64,000 nt of DNA, from assembly GCA_021794095.1 (NCBI GenBank), contig JAJYRN010000009.1:62001-126000 (forward strand), in the 5' to 3' direction. The position numbers and the translations under genes were made by a program. Source of the DNA: Acidobacteriota bacterium (GTDB taxonomy: Bacteria > Acidobacteriota > Holophagae > Holophagales > Holophagaceae). How positions within the stretch are numbered: position 1 is the stretch's first letter; the number at the start of each line of letters is the position of its first letter. Under the pieces are notes generated by a model that saw only the letters and a program-made list of their open reading frames with translations, was not told where the DNA came from and did no database searches. Positions 9,801 through 17,504 of this stretch are shown here, in pieces.

Positions 9801-10537
9801 CAGAGCAGCGTGTCATGCAGGTCGGAATCGTCGTGGTTGAGGTAGTGGGCATCGTTGGTGCCTACGAGGGGGATGCCCAGCTTCGCCGCCAGTTCCTGCT
9901 GGAAGGGGATGATCTCCCGCTCCTTGTCGAAGCCCTGGTCCTGGATCTCCAGGTAGAAGTCTTCGCCGAAGATGTCGCGAAAGTCGCGGGCCACGCGCTC
10001 CGCCTGATCGAGCCGGTTCTGGAGGATGCGGGCCTGCACCTCTCCGCCCAGGCAGGCCGATAGCGCGATGAGCCCCTCGCTGTGTTCGCGGAGCAGATCC
10101 TTGTCAATGCGGGGCTTGTAGTAGAACCCTTCGGTGAAGCCCTTGGAGACGAGCTTGCTGAGGTTGGCGAAGCCGGTGGGGTTCTTGGCCAGCAGCACCA
10201 GGTGGTAGCCCGCGTCGCGGGAGCCGCTGGGATCCACGCAATCCTCCAGGCCCTCTTCGCCCGTGGCGTTCCTCGCCTCCAGCTTCCGGTCGAAGCGGGT
10301 CTTCGGGGCCACGTACACCTCGCAGCCCAGAATGGGCTTCACGCCCCAGGTGCCGCTCTCATCCTGGGTCTGCTCGCAGGCATCGAAGAGCTTCATCATG
10401 CCGTACATGTTCCCGTGGTCCGTCACGGCCACGGCGGGCATGCCCGAGGCTTGGCACTTCTTCACAAGATCGGGGATGCGGGTGAGGCCGTCGAGGAGTG
10501 AGTACTCGGTGTGCAGGTGGAGATGGGCGAAGCTCAT
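6899..10537 (-). CDS. dnaE: DNA polymerase III alpha subunit
   Basis: Replicative 5'-3' DNA polymerase, 1212 residues, the normal DnaE length. The N-terminal PHP domain starts with HLHTEYSLLDG. The palm carries MPDVDIDFCRDGR with the catalytic aspartates near residue 430, preceded by GPGRGSAAGS. The fingers and tandem HhH region carry GFNKSHSAAYALVAY, and an OB fold (about 1000-1100, VVLGAMVTSVAFKTNPKG) precedes the C-terminal tau-binding region. The PHP metal-site residues look complete, so a proofreading role is possible. No dnaQ or PolC is in the window. The ATG follows a -10-like hexamer by 6 nt. Confidence 0.98.
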   Translation of the reverse strand: MSFAHLHLHTEYSLLDGLTRIPDLVKKCQASGMPAVAVTDHGNMYGMMKLFDACEQTQDESGTWGVKPILGCEVYVAPKTRFDRKLEARNATGEEGLEDCVDPSGSRDAGYHLVLLAKNPTGFANLSKLVSKGFTEGFYYKPRIDKDLLREHSEGLIALSACLGGEVQARILQNRLDQAERVARDFRDIFGEDFYLEIQDQGFDKEREIIPFQQELAAKLGIPLVGTNDAHYLNHDDSDLHDTLLCIGTKTTKAKEKRMRFSTDQFFVKTPEEMRAVFPGHPEYLERTLEIAAKVDLFPITRKPVTPQFPVPSGYDLESYFVHIARESFEARLAECRPLWQRGVLKYPEEKYRERLAFELDTVLKMGFPGYFLLVWDFIRKAREMGVPVGPGRGSAAGSIVAWSMRITDLDPMQYDLLFERFLNPERISMPDVDIDFCRDGRQRVIDYVTEKYGQDKVSNIVTINQLKTKAVIKDVARVFEKDFGWANELNKLIPAVSPDPKKKVTVAHCLEWVEKLRERYEREPEVKQILDVAAQLEGLARNTGVHAAGVIIAPDDLTRFAPLCKDKDGKVMVQYTMTEAERAGLLKMDFLGLETLTQIAKIQGVIAQRHGAPADMAAIRTFDDKKTFDLFAAGDTDGVFQFESGGMKQLLRQLGPDRFDDLIALNALFRPGPLGAGMGTTYVERRHGREPVTYLFPQLEPILAPTYGVILYQEQVMQLASLVAGYTLGEADMLRRAMGKKDLVKMQKEKDKFIEQGAARGYDKTKVAELFDLIEYFAGYGFNKSHSAAYALVAYETAYLKANYPVEFMAGLLSTKSGRTEDVAKYVQNCRDRGIEVLGPDINDSALDFMATGDRQIRFGFAAVKGLGEAALQAILEARQTEGRFKDLFHALKSTDLQKANRKVWESLIKAGAFDSLEPNRRALVEGLPDALSAASRGGGADLGLTSLFDDAEMASLSEDWRVPEDIEPWERKERLKAEREVLGLFVSGHPLEEFADALKVHTHGSIAKIVEDATAGRLKDREEVVLGAMVTSVAFKTNPKGEPWAILQVEDLTGKLEVLLMASKWDPVSRKKDALHPFRDYGHLALPEAMLRITGELRVETITGNGNGENEEEDDQTVVKLFATQLESLEGFQGRGFNGALVRLPVGECPPRLATLLADCRGDLPITFEYRSKEGLVARVRAGRDMNLRHDPNLAERLAKETGCSLSWTY

Positions 10538-10543
10538 GGACCC

Positions 10544-10549
10544 ATTGTG
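10544..10549 (-). promoter_or_regulatory. -10-like hexamer for dnaE, leaderless spacing
   Basis: CACAAT on the minus strand, 6 nt before the dnaE ATG; no Shine-Dalgarno sequence fits in the gap. Confidence 0.35.
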
Positions 10550-10585
10550 GGACGCGGCGGGGGGCTGCGGGCAAGTGCCGCGCGG

Positions 10586-11809
10586 TCAATGCTCCCTGGT
10601 GGGGCCCAGGAGCTGCTCCAGGGCGGCGCGCAGATCGCTCTCGGTGACGGGAGGGGCCAGGCGGACATGGGGGCCGTCCGTGCGGGGGCCGCCGATCTGG
10701 ATCCAGCGGGCGCGCCGGCGCAGCAGGTCGTCTTCGCGCCAGACCGCCAGGATGCTGGGCTCCCGGGCCCACACGAGCATGCTGGGGTAGGGGCCTTCGC
10801 GAGGCGGGACCGTGCTCCAGACCTCGATATCGGCTCCCCAGGCCCGCAACCAGCCCTCGATCCGGCTGGCGTCGGCGGAGGCATCCATGCCGAGGGCCAC
10901 GGTCCAGCCGGCGAGGAACCCGCTCAGGCCGGGGTGGGTATCCTCGTCCCGGGCCAGCCAGCCCATCAGGTGGCGCCGCGGCAGGGGGCGCGTCGTGAGC
11001 CGGTAGCTGGTGCCGTTCAGGGCGACGACGCGATCCAGCCCGTCGCGGCGGAGCAGATCCGGCCAGCCGGGCCCGAAGGCAGTCTCCAGGAATGAGGACG
11101 GGCGGTCGGTTCGGAACGTGGCACCAGGCATCAGGGCGCGCCAGGCTTCGGCTTCGTCCGCGGTCTCCTGGATCTGGTCACGCAGGGATTGGGTGGCCAG
11201 CCACTGCCAGGCGCTGCCGATGACGATGGCCAGCAGCATCATGCTCAGGCCCGTCAGATGGACCCGCATGCCGAACAGGGTGCTGGCGGCCACTTCCACC
11301 ACCACGGGGAAGGAGGCGGCGAGAAACCCGTAGAAGAAGCGTGTCCCCATGGGATCGCCGAGCATCCGCGCCCGCAGGGCGGCCCGGATCATGATGCCGC
11401 AGCCCATCAGGTAGGTCAGGTCGGCGGCATAGCCCAGGGCGGCATCTACCGGGTGAGTCAGGGGGCGCAGCGCGACCCGGGCGAGGTCCGGCAGCAGCCC
11501 CAGGGTGATCCAGCGCGGGAAATGCCGGGGCATGGCGCGGGGAAACAGGTGGACCAGCGCGGCGCAGAGGGCGATGAATCCGAGGGCCGACAGCAGGATC
11601 TGCGTGCGCGCTGCGAAGCCCAGCGGATCGGCGCCGTGGCCGTCGAAGCAGACCACGCCATGGCGCAGTCCCAGCAGGAGGCAGCCGACTGCCATCCAGC
11701 CCATCAGGCGGTCCCGTCGGACCAGGGCATCCGCGCCGTAGGCCGCGGCGAGGGCGAAGAGCGCCCCTGCCTGGAAGGCGTCGAGGAGGGTCCAGTCCAA
11801 CTGCTGCAT
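10586..11809 (-). CDS. Seven-helix membrane protein of unknown function
   Basis: I do not recognise this 407-residue protein. About residues 10-215 contain seven hydrophobic segments resembling a 7TM sensor-type membrane domain (for example GWMAVGCLLLGLRHGVV and LSMMLLAIVIGSAWQWLA). A short coiled linker (SLRDQIQETADEAEAWR) leads to a soluble C-terminal half with no kinase, cyclase or phosphatase motif. I start it at the ATG giving MQQLDW; the frame extends 90 nt further upstream but has no ribosome site there. A TAGGCT -10-like sequence lies at about 11850. It is divergent from the ABC operon. It could be a degenerate 7TMR sensor. Confidence 0.75.
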   Translation of the reverse strand: MQQLDWTLLDAFQAGALFALAAAYGADALVRRDRLMGWMAVGCLLLGLRHGVVCFDGHGADPLGFAARTQILLSALGFIALCAALVHLFPRAMPRHFPRWITLGLLPDLARVALRPLTHPVDAALGYAADLTYLMGCGIMIRAALRARMLGDPMGTRFFYGFLAASFPVVVEVAASTLFGMRVHLTGLSMMLLAIVIGSAWQWLATQSLRDQIQETADEAEAWRALMPGATFRTDRPSSFLETAFGPGWPDLLRRDGLDRVVALNGTSYRLTTRPLPRRHLMGWLARDEDTHPGLSGFLAGWTVALGMDASADASRIEGWLRAWGADIEVWSTVPPREGPYPSMLVWAREPSILAVWREDDLLRRRARWIQIGGPRTDGPHVRLAPPVTESDLRAALEQLLGPTREH

Positions 11810-11900
11810 GCGGGATCTTTCGGCTGGTGGGAGGATGGGGTGCTTCCAGCCTAATCCATTCCCGCGCCGGCTCGTAGCCGCAAGCATCCTGGAGCCCATT

Positions 11901-13163
11901 GTGATCGCCTTCGAGAACCTGGATGTGCGCTATGGCCCTGCCGCGCCTCCCGCCCTGAAGGGCCTGACCCTGCGTCTGGACCAGGGCATCGTGGGCCTGC
12001 TCGGACCCAATGGCGCCGGGAAATCCACCCTGCTGAAGGCCCTGCTGGGCCTGCTGCAGCCCTTCGCCGGCACGGGCACGGTGCTGGGCATTCCACTGGG
12101 CGCGCCCGACGCGGCCCGCCTGCGGAGCCGCATCGGCTACATGCCGGAGTACGATGCGCTCATCGAGGATGCCTCCGCCTACGAACAGGTGGCGTTCTGG
12201 GGCGAACTGTCGGGCCTGGCGCCGGAAGCCGCCCGGGACCGGGCCCACGAGGTGCTCTATTTCGTGGGGCTGGACGAATCCCGCTACCGCCCCGTCAGCG
12301 GGTATTCCACCGGCATGCGCCAGCGGGTGAAACTGGCTCAGGCCCTGGTCCACAGCCCGGAGCTGGTGTTCCTGGACGAGCCCACGAACGGCCTGGATCC
12401 CGATGGCCGGCGCCGCATGCTGGACCTGGTCCTGCGCGTCCACGCGGAGCTGGGCACGGGGGTCGTCCTGGCCTCCCACCTGCTGGGCGATGTGGAACGG
12501 GTGGCGGATCAACTGGTGATCCTGGATCAGGGTGAGATCAAGGCGGCGGGCTCCATGACGGGCCTGCGGAGGGTTCTGGCGAAGCGGGTGGAATTGCGAT
12601 TCCTGGAGCCCCTGGAAGCCGCCCAGGAGGCCGGCCTGGCCGAACTGGGCGCGGTGCTGGAGGCCCGCAACGGCCTCTACGATCTGGAGCTGAAGGAGGC
12701 GGATCCGGCGGCCATCTTCCGCTGGGCTCAGGCCCGGGGCGCCACGCTGGTCCAGCTCACGCCGCGCCACGACCGGCTGGACGAGGTCCTCCTCCGGGCG
12801 CTGCATGGGACTCCTGTCCGGGGGACCGGCCTGCGGCCTACACCCCCGGAACCCCCGCGTCCGGATCAGGCGGAGCCTGCTCCGGATGATGCTGTCCGGG
12901 GGACCGGCCTGCGGCCTACACCCCCGGAACCCCCGCGTCCGGATCAGGCGGAGCCTGCTCCGGATGATGCTGTCCGGGGGACCGGCCTGCGGCCTACGCC
13001 CCCGGAACCCCCGCGTCCGGATCAGGCGGAGCCTGCTCCGGATGATGCTGTCCGGGGGACCGGCCTGCGGCCTACACCCCCGGAACCCCCGCGTCCGGAT
13101 CAGGCGGAGCCTGCTCCGGACTTCCTGCCCGGTGCGGAAACCTCTGCTCGGGAGGAACGCTGA
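11901..13163 (+). CDS. ABC-2 exporter ATPase with a repeat-encoded C-terminal tail
   Basis: ATP-binding subunit of an ABC-2-type exporter. Walker A GPNGAGKST (about residue 37), signature YSTGMRQRVK, Walker B LVFLDEPTNGLD and the switch His in ASHLLG are all intact. The normal ABC protein ends near residue 305 (RLDEVLLRALHG). From there four copies of a 26-residue proline-rich unit (beginning RGTGLRPTPPEPPRPDQ) extend it to 420 residues. These are translated from a 78-bp tandem DNA repeat. The GTG start is chosen because it has GGAG upstream and begins directly with the family N-terminus MIAFENLDVRYGP. First gene of a four-gene operon; the permease follows with a 1-nt gap. Confidence 0.9.
   Translation: MIAFENLDVRYGPAAPPALKGLTLRLDQGIVGLLGPNGAGKSTLLKALLGLLQPFAGTGTVLGIPLGAPDAARLRSRIGYMPEYDALIEDASAYEQVAFWGELSGLAPEAARDRAHEVLYFVGLDESRYRPVSGYSTGMRQRVKLAQALVHSPELVFLDEPTNGLDPDGRRRMLDLVLRVHAELGTGVVLASHLLGDVERVADQLVILDQGEIKAAGSMTGLRRVLAKRVELRFLEPLEAAQEAGLAELGAVLEARNGLYDLELKEADPAAIFRWAQARGATLVQLTPRHDRLDEVLLRALHGTPVRGTGLRPTPPEPPRPDQAEPAPDDAVRGTGLRPTPPEPPRPDQAEPAPDDAVRGTGLRPTPPEPPRPDQAEPAPDDAVRGTGLRPTPPEPPRPDQAEPAPDFLPGAETSAREER
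12816..13120. repeat. Tandem array A: 78-bp double-hairpin repeat, 3.9 copies
   Basis: Units start at 12816, 12894, 12972 and 13050, exactly 78 bp apart and nearly identical. Each unit holds two potential hairpins: CCGGGGG...CCCCCGG with an inner GGCC-tgc-GGCC, and CCGGatCAGGC-gga-GCCTGctCCGG. Because 78 is 26 codons, the reading frame of the ATPase gene runs through the array. The unit aligns without gaps to that of array B at 14945. Confidence 0.95.
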
Positions 13164-13164
13164 G

Positions 13165-14025
13165 ATGCCCATCTACGAACCCACGCTGCCCCCCGCGCCG
13201 GATCTGACCCAGGGCCAGCCACCGGCCCTGGTGCTCATGCGCTTCGATTTGACCCGCCTCTGGCGCCAGAAGATCGGCCGCTTCTTCGGCTTCGCGTTCC
13301 TGATCATGCTGCTGGTGAAGCTTTCCATCATCTACGTGAAGTACCTCCTGGGCAGCAACCCCGCCTTCCAATCCATGCAGGACTTCGCGAAGGCCGTGCT
13401 TCCCCAGGGGCCGGCGTTCCAGGCGGGCCTGCTGGATCCGGCGGGCTACCTGCTGTGGTTCCTGGTGGCCCTGGTGGGCGGCGGGCTGGTGGCCCGCGAC
13501 ACGCTCTACCGGGTGCGGCCGCTGATGTACGCCCACCCGGTGCGTCCCCGGGACTACCTCCTGGCCAAGGTGGGCTTCGCCAGCGCGCTGCCTTTCGTGG
13601 TGCTGCTGCCCTTCGTGTTCCTGCCCTGGGCGCTGTCCCTGATGGTGGCGGGTCTCCAGGGCCCGGTGTGGCCCACGGCGCCCCTGCGCCTTCTCCCGGC
13701 GATCGCGCTGATGTCGCTGCTCATGGGAACCCTGGCGGTGGGGGCCTCGGCCCTGGCCGCCACGCCCCGGGCCGGCGTGGGCTGGGTGCTGGGGCTGGTG
13801 CTGGGCACCTCGACCCTGGCTTCCCTCGTCCACGGCCTTGCCGGGTTCGCGGGCGCCGAGGCCCTGAATCCCATCGTGCTGGCCCAGGCCTGGCCCCAGC
13901 TCTTCGTCGGCCTGGATGCGCCGCTTCTGGGATGGCTCCCTGCCTTCCTGGGCACGGCTTTCCACATCGTCCTGTGGACCTACCTGGCCGCCCGTCGCAC
14001 CCGGCCTTCCGAGGCGGTGATCTGA
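13165..14025 (+). CDS. ABC-2 type exporter permease
   Basis: Membrane subunit, 286 residues, with about six transmembrane helices: residues 45-66, 100-120, 145-170, 180-200, 205-230 and 255-275. A short cytoplasmic N-terminus carries FDLTRLWRQKIGRFFG, an elbow-helix motif seen in ABC-2 permeases. The GARDT-like stretch VARDTLYRVRPLMYAHPVRPRDYLLAK fits the ABC_membrane/gliding-type family. The start ATG has GGAGG 8 nt upstream; its stop overlaps the ATG of the next ATPase (TGATG). Exported substrate unknown. Confidence 0.85.
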   Translation: MPIYEPTLPPAPDLTQGQPPALVLMRFDLTRLWRQKIGRFFGFAFLIMLLVKLSIIYVKYLLGSNPAFQSMQDFAKAVLPQGPAFQAGLLDPAGYLLWFLVALVGGGLVARDTLYRVRPLMYAHPVRPRDYLLAKVGFASALPFVVLLPFVFLPWALSLMVAGLQGPVWPTAPLRLLPAIALMSLLMGTLAVGASALAATPRAGVGWVLGLVLGTSTLASLVHGLAGFAGAEALNPIVLAQAWPQLFVGLDAPLLGWLPAFLGTAFHIVLWTYLAARRTRPSEAVI

Positions 14026-14945
14026 TGCTCGTCCTGGACCGCGCCTCCCTTCGCTACGGCCCCATCCTGGGACTGAGCCCCACCAGCTTCGAGCTGCCGG
14101 AAGGCGGCGGCATCACGGGCCTGCTGGGCCCCAACGGGGCGGGGAAGTCCTCCCTGCTCCAGCTCGTCTCCGGTCTGCTCCCGCCCTCGGGCGGCACCGT
14201 GAAGGTGTTCGGCGAGGCGCCCTTCCGCAATCCCGCCGTGCTGGCGCGCATCGGCCTGGTGCCCGAGGGGGACCGCCTGCCCGCGGGCCTCTGCGGGGAC
14301 CGCTGGCTGGGCATGATGGGCGAGCTGTCGGGCCTTTCCGGGGCGCCGCTGCAGGCGGCCCGGGCCCGCGCCCTGGACATCGTGGGCATGGGTGAGCGCG
14401 CCCGCCTCCCCTTCGTCCGCATGTCCAAGGGCATGCGCCAGCGCATGCGGCTGGCCCAGGCGCTGCTGCACGAGCCCCGCCTGCTCATCCTGGACGAGCC
14501 GTTCAACGGGCTGGACCCGGAAGCGCGCCTGGGCCTCATGGACCTCCTCCGCCGCCTCGCCGCGGAGGGTGTGCGGGTGCTGGTCTCCAGCCACATCCTT
14601 TCGGAAATCGCGCAGCTGACGGACCGCATCCTGCTGCTCTTCCGGGGGCGGCTGCTGGCCGAGGGCAGTGTGCTGGAGATCCGCCACCTGCTGGACCGCC
14701 ATCCGGTGGAGCTTCGCCTCGCGGGCGATCCCCGGATCCTGGCCCGCTGGGCGGTGGAACAGCCGGAGCTGGCGGCGCTGCGCCTGGAGGATGAGGCCGT
14801 GGTTCTCTCTGTGCGGTCGCCCCGGGACATCCTCCCGAGGCTGCAGCAGGCGGCCGCGGAGGGGCGGCTGCCCGTCCGCACCCTCGATCCCCTGGATCTC
14901 AACCTCGAAGCCGTCTTCCAGTACCTCACCAAGGACCACGTCTAA
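14025..14945 (+). CDS. ABC-2 exporter ATPase, second subunit
   Basis: 306-residue ATPase with Walker A GPNGAGKSS, signature RMSKGMRQRMR, Walker B LLILDEPFNGLD and H-loop SSHILSE, followed by a C-terminal regulatory region (about 215-306). With the first ATPase it probably forms a heterodimer energising two different permeases. The start overlaps the upstream permease stop. The stop TAA ends exactly where repeat array B begins, so unlike the first ATPase this one is not extended by repeats. Confidence 0.92.
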   Translation: MLVLDRASLRYGPILGLSPTSFELPEGGGITGLLGPNGAGKSSLLQLVSGLLPPSGGTVKVFGEAPFRNPAVLARIGLVPEGDRLPAGLCGDRWLGMMGELSGLSGAPLQAARARALDIVGMGERARLPFVRMSKGMRQRMRLAQALLHEPRLLILDEPFNGLDPEARLGLMDLLRRLAAEGVRVLVSSHILSEIAQLTDRILLLFRGRLLAEGSVLEIRHLLDRHPVELRLAGDPRILARWAVEQPELAALRLEDEAVVLSVRSPRDILPRLQQAAAEGRLPVRTLDPLDLNLEAVFQYLTKDHV

Positions 14946-15275
14946 TGCGCTCCGGGGGTTCCACGCTGCGCGAACACCCCCGGGCCCCCGCGCCTGGGCC
15001 AGGCGAAGCCTGTCCCGGGCTGATGCGCGCCGGGGGTTCCACGCTGCGCGAACACCCCCGGGCCCCCGCGCCCGGGTCAGGCGAAGCCTGTCCCGGGCTG
15101 ATGCGCGCCGGGGGTTCCACGCTGCGCGAACACCCCCGGGCCCCCGCGCCCGGGTCAGGCGAAGCCTGTCCCGGGCTGATGCTCTCCGGGGGTTCCACGC
15201 TGCGCGAACACCCCCGGGCCCCCGCGCCCGGGCCAGGCGGAGCCTGGCCTGGGCTGATGCTCTCCGGGGGTTCCC
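14945..15275. repeat. Tandem array B: 78-bp double-hairpin repeat, 4 copies plus a partial fifth
   Basis: Units begin at 14945, 15023, 15101, 15179 and 15257 (partial), each 78 bp. Hairpin 1 is CCGGGGGT...ACCCCCGG; hairpin 2 is CCCGGGtcAGGC-gaa-GCCTgtCCCGGG. The array fills the 361-bp gap between the second ATPase and the second permease. Long open frames through it on both strands are a by-product of the unit length being divisible by three. Confidence 0.95.
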
Positions 15276-15306
15276 TACGATCCGAGCCCGCTCCTTGGGG
15301 GAATTC

Positions 15307-16095
15307 ATGACCATCACGGCACCGTCTCCCTGGAGGACGCTCCGCGCCGTGGCCCGGGGCTATGCCCCCCGCGTGTTCCAGGGGCGGGGCTGGGCCGTGG
15401 CCGCCCTTGTGGCCGCGCCCGTGGGCCTCAGCCTGGGCATCTTCGCCTTCGGGCGGCTGCGGGGCCTGGATGCCAGCCCCGTCGAAGCGCTGCGCGTCTT
15501 CCATGAAGGCCTGGTGAAGATGATGCTGCCCATCATGGCCCTGGTGGCAGCTCCGGCGGGGATCCGCGAGGATCTGGAGCAGCGCACCCTGCCCCTGCTG
15601 CTGGTGCGGCCCGCCCCCGCGTGGGCCTTCCCCCTGGGCAAGGGCCTGCCCTGGTTCCTGTGGGGCGCGGCGTGGCTGGTGCTCGGCGCGCTGGGCCTGC
15701 AGGTGATCGGCGGGGATCCCGCCCTGTTGCTGGGCCGCATCGCCGCCCTGGTGGCGGCCTGGTGGGGCGAGCTGGCCCTCATGACGCTGGTGGGGCTGCT
15801 CTTCAAGCGCGGCACCCTCTGGGGCGCCCTCTACTTCTTCCTCTGGGAGCCGCTGGTGCGGATCTTCCCGCCCTTCCTCCAGCGCCTCACCTTCACGCAC
15901 CACATCGAGAGCCTCGCCGGAAGCCGGGTCGCCGAGGTGGGCGCGCACCAGATCCTGGCCCAGGTCCAGGTGACGACGCCGCCCCTCCTCTCCCTGGTCA
16001 TCCTGCTGGCCTTCGGGGCCCTGTGCTGGGGACTCGCCGGCTGGAAGCTCCAGCGGACCCCTATCGGCCTGGCGGGGCGCGAGGCGGAGGGCTGA
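15307..16095 (+). CDS. ABC-2 type exporter permease, second subunit
   Basis: 262-residue membrane protein with six predicted helices and a cytoplasmic N-terminus (LRAVARGYAPRVFQGRGW). The motif GIREDLEQRTLPLLLVRP after helix 2 is the cytoplasmic coupling segment typical of ABC-2 permeases of the NosY/ABC_transp_aux type. A GGGG stretch 8 nt upstream is a weak ribosome site. Last gene of the operon, separated from its partner ATPase by repeat array B, which could attenuate or differentially stabilise this cistron. Confidence 0.85.
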   Translation: MTITAPSPWRTLRAVARGYAPRVFQGRGWAVAALVAAPVGLSLGIFAFGRLRGLDASPVEALRVFHEGLVKMMLPIMALVAAPAGIREDLEQRTLPLLLVRPAPAWAFPLGKGLPWFLWGAAWLVLGALGLQVIGGDPALLLGRIAALVAAWWGELALMTLVGLLFKRGTLWGALYFFLWEPLVRIFPPFLQRLTFTHHIESLAGSRVAEVGAHQILAQVQVTTPPLLSLVILLAFGALCWGLAGWKLQRTPIGLAGREAEG

Positions 16096-16117
16096 GGCCA
16101 CGATCCCAGGCCCCGCT

Positions 16118-16170
16118 GGACACAGAAGACACGGAAGAACACGGAGGACGCGGAGGGAGAACCTCCAAGA
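16118..16170. repeat. ACACGGA-type intergenic repeat
   Basis: Tract of GACACAGAAGACACGGAAG and GAACACGGAGGACGCGG type in the gap after the ABC operon. Confidence 0.55.
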
Positions 16171-16223
16171 CTGGCCTCCTGCCTCGTTCCATGGGGATCC
16201 TCTGGGCGTCGGGCGTCGGGCGA

Positions 16224-16229
16224 TAGACT
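16224..16229 (+). promoter_or_regulatory. -10 TAGACT, leaderless spacing, for the M16 peptidase gene
   Basis: TAGACTGG ends 6 nt before the ATG. The GGAGGG in the spacer abuts the ATG and is too close to act as a normal Shine-Dalgarno sequence. Confidence 0.45.
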
Positions 16230-16235
16230 GGAGGG

Positions 16236-17504
16236 ATGGCTGAACCCTTCCGCACCCTCACGCCCGACGGCACCGAGATCCTGATCGAACCCCTCCCCCA
16301 TGTCCGGAGCTGCGCGGTGGGGTTCTGGGTGCGGCGGGGCTCCCGCCATGAGGGCCCGGCAGAGGAGGGCTTGGCCCACTTCCTGGAACACACGGTCTTC
16401 AAGGGGACGGAAGCCTTTCCCAGCCCGGACGCGGTGGCCGAGGCCACGGATCGCCTGGGGGGCCATGTGGATGCCTTCACGGGCAAGGAGGTGGCCTGCT
16501 TCTACGGCAAGGTTCTTTCGGACCAGCTGCCGGACCTGGTGCGACTCCTGGGGGATCTGGTCACCACCCCCCGCTTCGACGCGGAGGAACTGGCCCGGGA
16601 GCGCAGCGTCATCCTGGAGGAGATCGCCCAGAGCGAGGACACGCCCGACGACTGGGTGAGCGAGCTGTTCTACGGCCGCTTCTGGGAGGGTTCGCCCCTC
16701 GCCCACCCGATCCTGGGGCGTCCGGAGCAGGTGGCCGGCTATGGCCCCGCAGAGGCCCGGGCCTTCTTCGAGGCCACCTACCGGCCCGCGAATCTGGTGA
16801 TCACCGCCGCGGGGGCCATCCAGCCGGAGCGCCTCCTGGACCTGCTCCATCCCGTGCTGGCGAAGCTGCCCCGGGGGGCCGGCCACGGGGCGGACAGCCC
16901 CAGCCGCACCCGGCCCTTCCTGCTCAACATGCCGCGCCGCGACCTTCAGCAGGTGAACCTGGTGCTGGGATTCCCGGCCCCTTCCCACCGGAGCTCGGAC
17001 CGGGCCGCCGCGAACCTGCTGAGCCACGTGCTGGGCGGCGGCGCCGCCTCGCGTCTCTTCATGGAACTGCGGGAGCGCCGCGGCCTCTGCTACCAGGTCG
17101 GCAGCTACTTGAGCCCCTATGCCGACACCGGGGCCCTCCAGATCACCGCCAGCTGCGCCGCCGCCCAGGCCCGGGAGCTGGTGCAGCGCGCCCTGGCCGA
17201 ATGCGCCCGGATCCGCGAACAGGGCGTCGCGCCCGACGAGCTGGAGCGCGCCAAACTCCAGGCCCGCACCAGCCTCGTCTTCGGCCAGGAATCCAGCAGC
17301 AGCCGCATGTTCAGCCTGGCCCACCAGTCCATCCACCAGGGCCAGCTGCAAACGCTCGACGAGCAGATGGCCGAGATCGAGGCCGCCACGGGGGCGGATC
17401 TGCTCCGCGTCGCCCGCGCCCTCCTCGATCCCGCCCAGGCTGGCCTCAGCGCCCTCGGCACCCGCAAGGGCGGCGAGATCCGGGCGAAGGATCTGGTGGC
17501 CTGA
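16236..17504 (+). CDS. M16 family zinc peptidase, processing-peptidase-like
   Basis: 422-residue single-unit M16B peptidase related to mitochondrial processing peptidase beta and B. subtilis MlpA/YmxG. The zinc motif HFLEH (HxxEH) is at about residues 47-51, in EEGLAHFLEHTVFKGT, with the third ligand Glu in ARERSVILEEI. No signal peptide, so cytoplasmic. The C-terminal half has the expected GGGAASRLFMELRERRGLCY flap motif. The stop overlaps the start of rlmN (TGATG), so the two are coupled. Probably a dimeric oligopeptidase; substrate unknown. Confidence 0.93.
   Translation: MAEPFRTLTPDGTEILIEPLPHVRSCAVGFWVRRGSRHEGPAEEGLAHFLEHTVFKGTEAFPSPDAVAEATDRLGGHVDAFTGKEVACFYGKVLSDQLPDLVRLLGDLVTTPRFDAEELARERSVILEEIAQSEDTPDDWVSELFYGRFWEGSPLAHPILGRPEQVAGYGPAEARAFFEATYRPANLVITAAGAIQPERLLDLLHPVLAKLPRGAGHGADSPSRTRPFLLNMPRRDLQQVNLVLGFPAPSHRSSDRAAANLLSHVLGGGAASRLFMELRERRGLCYQVGSYLSPYADTGALQITASCAAAQARELVQRALAECARIREQGVAPDELERAKLQARTSLVFGQESSSSRMFSLAHQSIHQGQLQTLDEQMAEIEAATGADLLRVARALLDPAQAGLSALGTRKGGEIRAKDLVA

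Noticed and set aside
6962-10063. 1033-codon open frame antisense to dnaE
   Set aside because: dnaE is certain; the antisense frame is GC-driven and has no recognisable protein features.
12805-13164. Upstream in-frame extension of the first permease through repeat array A
   Set aside because: The extension is just the repeat in another frame; the ATG at 13165 has a GGAGG site and begins the family's N-terminus.
12816-15275. CRISPR array
   Set aside because: The repeats are contiguous 78-bp tandem units with no unique spacers, and no cas genes are in the window.
14945-15310. 121-codon frame made of array B
   Set aside because: Purely the 78-bp repeat, open because its length is divisible by three; the reverse strand is equally open. 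No ribosome site or homology.
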